From an uncultured Bacteroidota bacterium (GTDB taxonomy: Bacteria; Bacteroidota; Bacteroidia; Chitinophagales; Chitinophagaceae), in NCBI GenBank assembly GCA_903882805.1, contig CAIRYK010000078.1:62001-126000 (forward strand): 64,000 bases of DNA, read 5' to 3'. Below are positions 50,530-59,909 of the stretch, in pieces; the first letter of the stretch is position 1, and every line of letters starts with the position of its first letter. Made by a program: the position numbers and the translations under genes. A model generated the notes under the pieces. It did no database searches. It was not told the DNA's origin and saw only the letters and a list, made by a program, of their open reading frames with translations.

Positions 50530-53500
50530 ATGAAACGTAAGCTTATATCCGTCCTGACTTCAGTTCTGCTTTGTTTTAATGTTGCAAATATTTTTGCTCA
50601 GATAGCTCCTGACCTCAATAATGCCCACAGATTTGTGTTTTTTACATCGGCGGGGAATATTACTAATATAAATAGAAGCAACATTATTGGCGATATAGGT
50701 TCCAATTCTGGAATTACCACATGGAACGACAATATTAACGGCAGTCTGCATCTTATGGTACCCGATACCCCTACAGTATATTGTGCATCATCTGTTACGC
50801 TTGTTTATTTGGATCTTGCAGCGCGTACCCCCACATTTTTTCCATCCGGGAGCTTAGGATCAGGACAGGTGCTGAATGGTGGTGTGTATAAGATATCGGG
50901 CAATGCCACTATAACCGGTAACTTGGTGCTCGATGCGCGCAGATTTCCCAATACGGTATTTATTATACAAATCAGCGGTTCGCTTACTACGCTTCCAGAT
51001 GCGCAGATTCAGCTTGTAAACGGCGCGCAGCCATGTAATGTGTTTTGGCAAGTAGATGGCAGCGTGACCATGGGGGCCAATACAGTTTTTAAGGGTACTT
51101 CCATATCTAATGGCGGCATAACCATATACCGAGGATCTTACATCGAAGGTCGCGCGCTGAGCATCAACGGTAATATCTCGTGCGATAGCGTAAGGGCCTA
51201 TATACCTACCGGTTGCGGTTATCCCCCATTGTATGGTCCGCTTACCGCCAATCTCAATGAAGCGGGATGCTTTGCGCTGTTTTCATCATCGGGTCAGTTA
51301 ACCAATCCAGCGTCTACTACTGCTATAATAGGCGATGTAGGTTGCAATGGCGGCGGTACAGACCCCGGTCCATTGTTTCCGGGCATTACTGGTTTCACCC
51401 ATTACCTCGATTCACCCACTATCAAAGCAGCTAATTTTCTATATGCGGCCTATGGATACTGCAATCGCGATAGTCTTGCTGCCGACATTTTGTTGCGTTT
51501 TCCTGCTACTTTTGGCAAGGGCCTCATACTTACACCACACATTTATGCGCTCGATGGTCCTACTATATTGCAGGATACATTGTTTGTAGATGCGCAAAAC
51601 AACGGCAACGGCACGTTCATTATTCAGGTAAACGGCTCGCTTACCGTAAGACCCAATGCCGTAGTGCAGTTGCGCAACCGTGCAAAGGGCGCCAACATTT
51701 TTTGGGCGGTAAGGGGCGCAGTGGACATAGGCGCCAATGCTTTATTTAAAGGTACAGTTATGAACTGGGCCGGAGGAATAACAGTGGCCACGGGCGCTAA
51801 AGTGGAAGGAAGGTTGCTGACAATAAACGGGCCGGTTACCATGGGCGGAACCTCGGCGGTACTACCGCCAGATGGCGAAGGCCCCTGCGCTATTCCAATC
51901 ATAAACAAAAAGCCTGTTGCTAACGATGACACCGTTGAGGTGTGCCAGAACGGACCGAGCATAATCATAAATGTACAAGCCAACGACCACGACACCGATT
52001 TGAATGTACTGACTACTGGCATAGTACGCGGACCGGCACATGGCATTTCATCACTCACGCTCAATCGTATACGCTATGCCGTGACCGCTGGTTACAACGG
52101 TCCGGATACAATAATATACAAGGTGTGCGACGATGGGTTCCGATCAAAATGCGATACTGCTTATGTGCTTATCAATGTGCATACTTTACCGTTTGTAAAT
52201 GCAGGGCCGGCCAAAACTATTTGTCTACACGACAGCGTAGCTATTGGCGACACTCCGGCTACAGGTATACGTTATAGCTGGTCGCCTGCGGCAGGGCTTA
52301 CATCAGATACACTCTCGCAACCCATTGCCAGCCCCACTGTTACAACATCCTATTGGCTTACCGACACAGATATGGTAACCGGTTGTTTCAATCGCGACAC
52401 AGTGTTGGTTACGGTTAATCCGCTACCGGCGCCATGGGCGGGTATGGATTCTACGATTTGCTTGCGCGACAGCGCTGCAATAGGCGATACGCTTGTAGAT
52501 AGCGGACTTGCTTATAGATGGATACCGGCTGATGGCCTGAATAGCGATACGATAGCTGCGCCCATGGCCAGTCCTACCATCACTACTACTTATGTGGTTA
52601 CAGACACTATACGCGCCACGGGCTGTTACAACAGCGATACTGTTGTAGTAACAATCATACCACTGCCGGTAGCCAATGCAGGGCTTGATGCGCCTATATG
52701 TATAGGCGACAGCCTGCGCATAGGCAGCCCCGATAGCCCCAATGTAGTGTACCAGTGGACGCCGGCTACAGGGTTGAGCTACGATACTGTAGCCATGCCT
52801 ATGGCAATTCCAACCGTAACAACAGCCTATATACTGCTCGACACAAATACCATTACCGGCTGCCACAATGCTGATACAATAATAGTAACGGTAAACATGC
52901 TGCCAGTAACCAATGCAGGTCCAGACACTATGGTATGCCTCACAGATAGTATACTAATAGGCGCAAGTCAGGTTGCGGGTATGGCCTATATATGGTCGCC
53001 GGCCACAGGGCTTTCATCTGCCACTGTGGGCAGACCATTGGCGTCGCCGGCTGCCAACATTACCTATGCGCTTAAGGTTACTGATGTAAGTACAGGATGT
53101 TTTGCTACTGATACGGTATTTGTAAAAGTGAATCCGCTACCTCCTGCAAATGCAGGCGGACCCAAGGCCATATGCTATGGGCAGAGCGTGGTATTGGGCG
53201 CCCAGGCTGTTACAGGTAATTCGTATAAATGGGCTCCGCCTACAAATCTGAGCGCCGACTATGTAGCGCAGCCTACGGCCATACCCGAAACCACTACCAC
53301 CTATACGCTTACCGAGACGAATGCACATTGCAGCCTGTCGGCTCCGGTACTGGTAACAGTTAATCCCCTGCCGGCTGCAAATGTGGGCGCCGACCAGTCT
53401 ATACCGCCCAAAGCCAGCATACAGATAGGCGCTGAAGCAGTAAGCGGCAGCTCTTACCTATGGTCGCCTACCAATAATATTAGTTCGCCAACCGAGGCAA

Positions 53501-53871
53501 TGCCTACAGTGACGCCGCCAGCAACCACAATATATACCCTTACCGAAACAAACGATGCTACAGGCTGTAAGCAAACCAATACTGTGAGGGTAGAAGTAAG
53601 TGAGCAAGATGGCTACAACGCTTTTTCGCCCAATGGAGATGGAAAGAACGATACATGGAAGATACCGGAATTAAAGTTTTTCCCGGAAAATAAAGTATCG
53701 GTACTTAACCGTTGGGGTAGCGAGGTATGGCGCGCAGACAATTACGACAACAGTAAGGTAGTGTTTGAAGGTAAGAATCTGGCGGGCGAAGCATTGCCCG
53801 ACGGCACTTATTACTATACAATCACTTATGGTAATGTTAGTAAAACAGGTTGGGTACTGATAAAACGATAA
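50530..53871 (+). CDS. T9SS type B cargo protein with two ice-binding-like (DUF3494) domains
   Basis: A 1113-aa secreted protein with signal peptide (ends IFAQ). Two DUF3494 (ice-binding protein) domains lie at about 27-228 and 240-455; both contain the pattern TFIIQ..GSLT....A.I.L.NGA...N.FW...G.V..GA...FKGT. A cadherin-like unit (about 465-560, GYNGPDTIIYKVCDDG) is followed by six repeats of about 80 residues starting NAGPD..ICLGDS..IG (560-1030). The last 80 residues (YNAFSPNGDGKNDTW... WVLIKR) are the gliding motility-associated C-terminal (type B) sorting domain. Type B cargo needs a SprF-like partner, encoded 4 bp downstream. DUF3494 can bind ice or surfaces; in a non-cold organism an adhesive role is likely. 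Confidence 0.9.
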   Translation: MKRKLISVLTSVLLCFNVANIFAQIAPDLNNAHRFVFFTSAGNITNINRSNIIGDIGSNSGITTWNDNINGSLHLMVPDTPTVYCASSVTLVYLDLAARTPTFFPSGSLGSGQVLNGGVYKISGNATITGNLVLDARRFPNTVFIIQISGSLTTLPDAQIQLVNGAQPCNVFWQVDGSVTMGANTVFKGTSISNGGITIYRGSYIEGRALSINGNISCDSVRAYIPTGCGYPPLYGPLTANLNEAGCFALFSSSGQLTNPASTTAIIGDVGCNGGGTDPGPLFPGITGFTHYLDSPTIKAANFLYAAYGYCNRDSLAADILLRFPATFGKGLILTPHIYALDGPTILQDTLFVDAQNNGNGTFIIQVNGSLTVRPNAVVQLRNRAKGANIFWAVRGAVDIGANALFKGTVMNWAGGITVATGAKVEGRLLTINGPVTMGGTSAVLPPDGEGPCAIPIINKKPVANDDTVEVCQNGPSIIINVQANDHDTDLNVLTTGIVRGPAHGISSLTLNRIRYAVTAGYNGPDTIIYKVCDDGFRSKCDTAYVLINVHTLPFVNAGPAKTICLHDSVAIGDTPATGIRYSWSPAAGLTSDTLSQPIASPTVTTSYWLTDTDMVTGCFNRDTVLVTVNPLPAPWAGMDSTICLRDSAAIGDTLVDSGLAYRWIPADGLNSDTIAAPMASPTITTTYVVTDTIRATGCYNSDTVVVTIIPLPVANAGLDAPICIGDSLRIGSPDSPNVVYQWTPATGLSYDTVAMPMAIPTVTTAYILLDTNTITGCHNADTIIVTVNMLPVTNAGPDTMVCLTDSILIGASQVAGMAYIWSPATGLSSATVGRPLASPAANITYALKVTDVSTGCFATDTVFVKVNPLPPANAGGPKAICYGQSVVLGAQAVTGNSYKWAPPTNLSADYVAQPTAIPETTTTYTLTETNAHCSLSAPVLVTVNPLPAANVGADQSIPPKASIQIGAEAVSGSSYLWSPTNNISSPTEAMPTVTPPATTIYTLTETNDATGCKQTNTVRVEVSEQDGYNAFSPNGDGKNDTWKIPELKFFPENKVSVLNRWGSEVWRADNYDNSKVVFEGKNLAGEALPDGTYYYTITYGNVSKTGWVLIKR

Positions 53872-53875
53872 CACC

Positions 53876-54826
53876 ATGAAAAGGAAATTATTAACGGGTC
53901 TTATTGGTTTGGCGCTTAGCTCTACGGCAATTGCACAGCAGGATGCTGCATTTTCGCAGTATTTTTTCAATATGATGTACGTAAACCCGGCTTATGCAGG
54001 TACGCGCGATTATTTGTCGGGAACGCTTATACACCGTACACAGTGGGTGGGTGTAGATGGCGCGCCGTCGTCGCAAACGCTAAATGTACATTCTGCCTTA
54101 AAGGGCGGTAAAGTGGGGCTTGGACTGCAATTGATCAATGATCAGGCCGGGCCTGTAAAAACCACCGGATTTGGCGTTACCTATGCCTATCACCTGCCCA
54201 TCAACGATGAAACGCAATTGTCGTTTGGGCTTTCGGGCTCCATTGCTAGCCTGCGCATTTCGGGCGATCAAATACATATAGAAGACCAGTCGGATCTCGC
54301 TTTTTCTACTGGGTCTTCCTCTGCTATTGTGCCAGATGCAAGCGCAGGCATTTACCTGCACAAGCAGCGCTGGTATGTGGGTTTTTCAGCATCGCATTTA
54401 TTGCAAACTAAGTTTAGTATCAATGATGCCGCCGGTCAGCGTTCTGCCAAGTACTACAGAAACTACTTTCTTGCCGCCGGTCATGTGTTTAAAATAAACG
54501 ATGAGGTCGATTTTCGTCCGTCCTTTTTGGCGAAGTATGTGCAATCGGCGCCGCTTATAGGCGAACTAGATGCTTGTTTTATATTCAAGCAGCGTTTTTT
54601 TGCAGGCGCCGGCTTACGTACCAGCAAGCGCATAAACACTGATGGCGCAGATAATGCCCTGGTAGCGATAGCAGAAGTGGAATTCTTGCGTATGTTCAGG
54701 TTTGGGTATTCGTACGATTATTATATTGGAAAGCAGGCAATATACAATGGCGGCACGCATGAACTGATGTTGGGCTGGGATTTCAGCAAGGCCAAAACCA
54801 AGATGGAGAATCCGAGATTTTTCTAA
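53876..54826 (+). CDS. PorP/SprF family T9SS membrane protein
   Basis: A 316-aa outer-membrane protein with signal peptide (ends AIAQ) and the family start QDAAFSQYFFNMMYVNPAYAGT. The rest is a beta barrel ending in NPRFF. SprF-like proteins tether a particular type B cargo at the surface; the gene lies 4 bp after such a cargo gene, so it is its dedicated partner. The next gene (40 bp) is a PorE-like OmpA protein, the usual third member. Confidence 0.92.
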   Translation: MKRKLLTGLIGLALSSTAIAQQDAAFSQYFFNMMYVNPAYAGTRDYLSGTLIHRTQWVGVDGAPSSQTLNVHSALKGGKVGLGLQLINDQAGPVKTTGFGVTYAYHLPINDETQLSFGLSGSIASLRISGDQIHIEDQSDLAFSTGSSSAIVPDASAGIYLHKQRWYVGFSASHLLQTKFSINDAAGQRSAKYYRNYFLAAGHVFKINDEVDFRPSFLAKYVQSAPLIGELDACFIFKQRFFAGAGLRTSKRINTDGADNALVAIAEVEFLRMFRFGYSYDYYIGKQAIYNGGTHELMLGWDFSKAKTKMENPRFF

Positions 54827-54866
54827 ACATAGTCCGGCCAGCATTAGCTGCCAATAAATAACGGAA

Positions 54867-56663
54867 ATGAGAAAAATAATTTTTATAATAATCACGCTGC
54901 TCTGTAGCATAGGCGCAAAAGCCGACACCAAAAAAGCTGACAAGCTTTTTGACCGTTGGGAGTATGCACGCGCTGCAGCGCTCTACGAAAAAGAAGCGAT
55001 AGATCATCCTTCAGCCCTGGTGTATTACAAGCTGGGACTGTGCTACATGCGTATGAGCAATTATGCCAAGGCAGTGGCAGCCTTCGATCAGGTAGATAAG
55101 AAGGGGAAATTCAGCATACCCAATTTTTATCTGGAATACGGACAAATGCTTAAAGCAAACGCTCAGTACCCGGAAGCAAAAGAAGCGTTTAAGAAGTATA
55201 TGGCTATGAAGCCTACTGATAAAAGAGGGCGTTTTTTTATGGAGTCGTGCGATATTGCTAAAGACGACCATGTAGACGACCTGCCGCTGATTGTAGAGAA
55301 TGTACTACCGCTCAATAGCCCATATGCCGATTTATGTCCGGTGATGTTTAAAGATGGCGTAGTATTTACATCGGCATGCGGAAAAGACAAAAGGACACGA
55401 ATAGATGGATGGTCGGGCGAGCATTTTTTGGGTTTGTACTATGCCAAAAGGGGAGGTAGTTATACAGATTTTGATCATCTGGTGCCATTCCTTAATAAAG
55501 AAGTGGTGAATAAGTACCACGACGGTCCAGCATGTTTTTCGCCACAGGAGGATACGTTGTTTTTTTCGAGGGTAGTGCGCGATCTGCGCGGTGAAGAAAA
55601 AAGAACAATAGGGATAGAAAAAATTAAGATATACTATGGCGTTATAAAGAACGGCAAAATGGGTAAGCTGCGTGAGTTTGAGTTCAATAACGACAGCTTT
55701 TCAGTGGCATGCCCATTCATATCGGCCGATGGAAACAGAATATATTTTGCCTCAGACCGTCCGGGCGGTTATGGAGAAACCGATATATGGTACTGCCGCC
55801 GCACTACCGATGGATGGAGTAAGCCTATAAATATGGGGCCGAAAGTGAACACATTTGGTAAGGAAAAATACCCGTTTGAGGATCCGGAGGGCAATTTGTA
55901 TTTCTCTTCCGATGGTTATCAAGGGTTTGGAGGGTCTGATATTTGTGTAGCTGAAAAAGTGAATGGCGTATTGCAGAAAGCCGTAGTGCTGAAGCAGCCT
56001 ATAAACTCGCCCGGCGATGATTATGGAATAATAACGCTTGATGAAGGAAGGCGCGGCTATGTGACATCGAACAGAGCTGGCGGACAGGGCGACGATGATA
56101 TTTATTTCTTTGATATGGCCGATAGCCTGATAAGGGCAAGGAACTATGCAATAGGGAAAATGCGCACCGCCAAGCCTACGCCGCCTCCGCCGGTTGAAGA
56201 AGAAGTAGTAGTGGCAAAGCCGCCGGTAGTAGCGCCTCCGCCTCCTAGGGTGACGCCTCCGCCACCTCCGCCATCTCCCCCGGCGAAACCTAAGCCAGTG
56301 GAGGAAATAGTTCCTGACTACGAAGATCTGGTCATTCACTTTGATTTGAATAAGTATGATATCAGACCCGACGATTTTGGTAAAATAGACAAGGTGATTG
56401 AGTGGCTGAAAAGGCATCCCGGTAAACGATTGTATATTAATGGTCATACCGATTCGCGAGCATCGGAGCAGTATAACGATATTTTATCAAAGAACAGGGC
56501 AAAGGCGGCAGCTGAATACATGCAATCTAAAGGAATACCTGCAGGCAGGTTGGTGACAAAGGGTTTCGGATACCGGCAGCTGATCAATTTCTGCGGCAAG
56601 GGAATTCAGTGCCCGGAAGCACAACAGGAAGAGAACCGTAGAGTAGAATTTAAAGTCAATTAA
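54867..56663 (+). CDS. PorE-like OmpA protein with TPR and PD40 repeats
   Basis: A 598-aa protein: signal peptide (to about GAKA), TPR-like helices (about 20-130, YKLGLCYMRMSNYAKAVAAF), a beta-propeller of PD40 repeats (about 140-420, ISADGNRIYFASDRPGGYGETDIW, LYFSSDGYQGFGGSDI), a Pro-rich linker, and a C-terminal OmpA peptidoglycan-binding domain (about 480-598, HFDLNKYDI, NGHTDSRAS, NRRVEFKVN). This architecture is that of PorE, a peptidoglycan-anchored T9SS component, and of cargo-linked homologs. It is the last of three genes. Confidence 0.9.
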   Translation: MRKIIFIIITLLCSIGAKADTKKADKLFDRWEYARAAALYEKEAIDHPSALVYYKLGLCYMRMSNYAKAVAAFDQVDKKGKFSIPNFYLEYGQMLKANAQYPEAKEAFKKYMAMKPTDKRGRFFMESCDIAKDDHVDDLPLIVENVLPLNSPYADLCPVMFKDGVVFTSACGKDKRTRIDGWSGEHFLGLYYAKRGGSYTDFDHLVPFLNKEVVNKYHDGPACFSPQEDTLFFSRVVRDLRGEEKRTIGIEKIKIYYGVIKNGKMGKLREFEFNNDSFSVACPFISADGNRIYFASDRPGGYGETDIWYCRRTTDGWSKPINMGPKVNTFGKEKYPFEDPEGNLYFSSDGYQGFGGSDICVAEKVNGVLQKAVVLKQPINSPGDDYGIITLDEGRRGYVTSNRAGGQGDDDIYFFDMADSLIRARNYAIGKMRTAKPTPPPPVEEEVVVAKPPVVAPPPPRVTPPPPPPSPPAKPKPVEEIVPDYEDLVIHFDLNKYDIRPDDFGKIDKVIEWLKRHPGKRLYINGHTDSRASEQYNDILSKNRAKAAAEYMQSKGIPAGRLVTKGFGYRQLINFCGKGIQCPEAQQEENRRVEFKVN

Positions 56664-56789
56664 TAGCTGATAGCCCTTGCCAACTATCTGGCAGTTGTGT
56701 AGCGGAAAACGAGTACCATAAAGCGCAGAATAGCAAACCGGATTCTACGCTGTATCTTTAGGTTGGTTTTACTTATTAATTCATCACTT

Positions 56790-57563
56790 ATGTTTTCGCG
56801 ATTATTTGGAAGGAAAAAGAAAGAGAATGAGGAGATGGCTGAAGTGCACATTTCGCCAAATCAAAACTGGTCGTTTTTAGGCGCAGACATGCACTCTCAT
56901 TTTTTGCCGGGTATAGACGATGGCGCAAAGACTGTAGAAGATAGCCTGACGCTAATAAGGTCTATGATAGATATGGGGTACAAGAGCATCATTACTACAC
57001 CGCACGTAATGATAGATTACTACCCCAATACAACTGTTACTATTGGCAATGCATTGCAACAGGTGAAGGATGCGCTTAAGGAAAATAATATAGATATTCC
57101 AATTAAGGCGGCGGCAGAATACTATATAGACGAGTATTTTATGCAGCTTATAGAAAAAGAGCCATTGTTGACTATCAAGGATAAAGAAGTGCTTGTAGAG
57201 TTTTCTATGCTGTACGAGCCGCCTATGCTGTTTGATGCCATATTCAGGCTACAAAGTATGGGCTACCGTCCTATCATTGCTCATCCTGAAAGGTACCTGT
57301 TTTTTCATCAGAATTTCAGGAAGTACAGGGAATTGCAAGAGCGCGGTTGCAGATTGCAATTGAATATGCTATCTATTGCCGGCTACTATGGCAGAAACAT
57401 TAAGGCTATTGCCGACGAGATGCTTTCTAAAAATATGTACGACTACTGCGGTAGCGATGCCCACCACGAAAAGCACGTGAATGTGCTGAAGGTGATGGCA
57501 GGCACAAAAGATTATCATACCTTTGCCAACTATCCATTCTTAAATAATCAATTGTGTTTTTAA
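56790..57563 (+). CDS. CpsB/YwqE-type tyrosine-protein phosphatase (PHP fold)
   Basis: From ATG 56790 a 257-aa protein; the frame extends nine codons upstream without good start. PHP metal motifs: DMHSHFLPGIDDGA near residue 32-45, TTPHVM near 70, AHPERY near 165 and CGSDAHH near 225. Such enzymes remove phosphate from the tyrosine-rich tail of Wzc-like autokinases and control capsule assembly. A matching Wzc gene with a Tyr-rich tail lies 2.3 kb downstream, supporting this role. Confidence 0.88.
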   Translation: MFSRLFGRKKKENEEMAEVHISPNQNWSFLGADMHSHFLPGIDDGAKTVEDSLTLIRSMIDMGYKSIITTPHVMIDYYPNTTVTIGNALQQVKDALKENNIDIPIKAAAEYYIDEYFMQLIEKEPLLTIKDKEVLVEFSMLYEPPMLFDAIFRLQSMGYRPIIAHPERYLFFHQNFRKYRELQERGCRLQLNMLSIAGYYGRNIKAIADEMLSKNMYDYCGSDAHHEKHVNVLKVMAGTKDYHTFANYPFLNNQLCF

Positions 57564-57675
57564 TTGGTTTGATATTAAGATGAGAAAGTATATTTTTGTG
57601 CCAACACATTTTTTTGCCTCATTTTGTTCTGTATCAGGTACAAGGTTGGCTATATTATAAAGGATTTTAAGATTC

Positions 57676-58974
57676 ATGGGAAATTCAAGTTATTGTATAG
57701 GGGTTATCGGCTTAGGTTATGTAGGATTGCCCCTCGCTGTAGAGTTTAGTAAGTATTATCCTGTTATAGGATTTGATATAAATAAAAGAAGAATTGACGA
57801 GCTTCAGGGCGGAAACGATTTCACGCTTGAAGTAGATGAAGCGCAATTGAAGGCTGTAATAAAAGACCATGTTCCGGCAATGGATGAGACGGGTATTTTT
57901 TGCACCAATGTGCTCAGCAATATTGCATCGTGCAACGTGTATATCATTACCGTTCCCACTCCGGTAGATAAAAATAATCGTCCTGATCTGACGCCATTGT
58001 ACAAAGCCAGCGAAACAGTAGGTAAGGTGTTGAAGAAGGGCGATCTGGTAATATACGAAAGCACCGTATACCCAGGCGTAACCGAAGACGAATGTGTGCC
58101 AGTACTTGAAAAAGTATCCGGCATGAAATTTAATGTGGATTTTTATTGCGGTTATTCGCCCGAGCGTATTAACCCGGGAGATAAACTGCACACAGTTGCC
58201 AAAATCAAAAAAATAACATCGGGCTCAACACCTGAAGCAGCCGAAGAAATAGACACTATATATAGGTCTATTATCACCGCGGGTACCCATAAGGCAGCGA
58301 GTATAAAAGTTGCTGAAGCTGCGAAGGTTATTGAGAACTCGCAGCGCGATATCAACATTGCTTTTGTAAACGAACTGGCTAAGATTTTCAACCAATTGGG
58401 TATAGATACCCATCAGGTATTGGAAGCATCTGCTACAAAGTGGAATTTCTTGCCATTCAAACCAGGGTTGGTAGGCGGACACTGTATAGGCGTAGACCCT
58501 TACTACCTGGCACAAAAAGCGCAGGAAGTGGGTTATCATCCCGAGATAATACTTGCAGGCCGTAGGCTGAATGATGGTATGGGGCAGTATATAGCCGGCG
58601 AGATTGTGAAGTTGATGATTCGCAGAGATGTGCAGGTTAAGGGAGCTAATGTCCTGCTACTCGGTATTACCTTTAAAGAAAATTGCCCCGACGTAAGGAA
58701 CACAAGGGTAGTAGATATTGTAAAAGAGCTTACTTCTTATGGAATTAATCTAACTATTTACGATCCATGGGCTAAGCCGGAAGATGTGATGCACGAGTAT
58801 GGTATATCTATTATTACCGAATTGCCGGATAACCAGCAGTTTGATTCTTTGGTACTTGCGGTAGCGCATAAAGATTTTCTACAAACAGACTGGACCAAAC
58901 GTGTGAAATCAGGAGGTGTTATTTATGATGTGAAAGGCTGCCTTGACAAAGAAATGGTTACCGCGCGTTTGTAA
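57676..58974 (+). CDS. Nucleotide sugar dehydrogenase (UDP-HexNAc 6-dehydrogenase, TviB/WbpA type)
   Basis: A 432-aa enzyme: NAD-binding [18 protein letters not shown] at the start, the middle dehydrogenase segment, and [16 protein letters not shown] with catalytic Cys270. [19 protein letters not shown] and [16 protein letters not shown] suit UDP-N-acetylhexosamine C6 dehydrogenases such as TviB/WbpA rather than UDP-glucose dehydrogenases. The product, a UDP-HexNAcA, is a capsule or O-antigen precursor. It lies in the polysaccharide operon between phosphatase and export genes. Confidence 0.88.
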   Translation: MGNSSYCIGVIGLGYVGLPLAVEFSKYYPVIGFDINKRRIDELQGGNDFTLEVDEAQLKAVIKDHVPAMDETGIFCTNVLSNIASCNVYIITVPTPVDKNNRPDLTPLYKASETVGKVLKKGDLVIYESTVYPGVTEDECVPVLEKVSGMKFNVDFYCGYSPERINPGDKLHTVAKIKKITSGSTPEAAEEIDTIYRSIITAGTHKAASIKVAEAAKVIENSQRDINIAFVNELAKIFNQLGIDTHQVLEASATKWNFLPFKPGLVGGHCIGVDPYYLAQKAQEVGYHPEIILAGRRLNDGMGQYIAGEIVKLMIRRDVQVKGANVLLLGITFKENCPDVRNTRVVDIVKELTSYGINLTIYDPWAKPEDVMHEYGISIITELPDNQQFDSLVLAVAHKDFLQTDWTKRVKSGGVIYDVKGCLDKEMVTARL

Positions 58975-59080
58975 TTAATAGGTTATCGGTATAGACTACA
59001 TAGCGATATTTACTTATTTTATTTCTGCGTGAATTAAACTTCCTGAGCCCTTCTTTTTTCATTTTTAGCATATTTTAAAC

Positions 59081-59088
59081 TATTTTTG
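59081..59088 (+). promoter_or_regulatory. -7 promoter box TATTTTTG
   Basis: Perfect TAnnTTTG match 15 nt before the ATG at 59104. The TTG at 59086 in this box starts the longest open frame of the downstream gene, but is not a likely start codon. Confidence 0.45.
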
Positions 59089-59103
59089 GTGAAATTTTTG
59101 AAA

Positions 59104-59895
59104 ATGTTTCAACTAAACAGGCAAAACTGCTATAGTTTTAGTCTCCTATTGCTATTTATGTCATACATGACAATGACTTCCTGCGTTGCGGTGAAGAAGG
59201 CAATATATTTTAATGATTTGCCCGATACCATCAATACGCCGATAGTAATGACCCAGCCTGCGAAGTTTATTGATCCTAAAATAGAAAGTAACGACATCCT
59301 TGCTATCAACGTTCAGACAATTATACAGAACGCAACAAACCCAATCAGCACCAATACCACCGGTTCGTTCAGCGCACTCAACGGTTATCTTGTAGATAAG
59401 AACGGCTATATTGAGTTGCCGCTTATGGGATTTGTGAAAGTGGCCGGCCTAACCACCGCTGAGGCGAGAGAACTGATAAAGCAGAAAGCGAAGGAGTTTT
59501 TTAAAGATCCGGTTGTAAATGTAAGAATCGCCAATTTTGATATCGTTATTTTGGGCGATGTAGGTCATCCGGGTACTGTAACAATACCGAGTGAGAAAGT
59601 AAGCATTTTTGATGCGATTGCACTTTCGGGCGATATCAATCTTACGGCGCGCAGAGACAATATATTGATTACGCGTATTGTAGGCGACGAACGCCAGTTT
59701 GCAAGACTTGATTTAACTTCCAGCAAAATATACCAGTCGCCATATTACTACCTCAAGCAGCATGATCAGATTTACGTTCAGCCTAGCAAGAACAAAATTC
59801 AAGCTAGCGATAACTCGCTTATCAGAAACTTAGGTATAATATCGTCAATGTTGTCGCTTGCATCATTGATTCTGATATTTAGGAATATAAAATAA
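59104..59895 (+). CDS. Wza-like polysaccharide export lipoprotein
   Basis: From ATG 59104 a 263-aa protein with lipoprotein signal (MTSC, Cys about 27). The polysaccharide export (Poly_export) domain (IESNDILAINVQT, GYIELPLMGFVKVAGLTTAEA, DPVVNVRI) is followed by an SLBB domain (VVILGDVGHPGTVTIPSEKVSIFDAIALSGDI) and a C-terminal hydrophobic helix (SMLSLASLILIFRN) that could cross the outer membrane. It forms the outer-membrane exit for capsule or exopolysaccharide. The Wzc-like gene follows after 14 bp. Confidence 0.9.
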   Translation: MFQLNRQNCYSFSLLLLFMSYMTMTSCVAVKKAIYFNDLPDTINTPIVMTQPAKFIDPKIESNDILAINVQTIIQNATNPISTNTTGSFSALNGYLVDKNGYIELPLMGFVKVAGLTTAEARELIKQKAKEFFKDPVVNVRIANFDIVILGDVGHPGTVTIPSEKVSIFDAIALSGDINLTARRDNILITRIVGDERQFARLDLTSSKIYQSPYYYLKQHDQIYVQPSKNKIQASDNSLIRNLGIISSMLSLASLILIFRNIK

Positions 59896-59909
59896 TTAAA
59901 AGACAGTAA

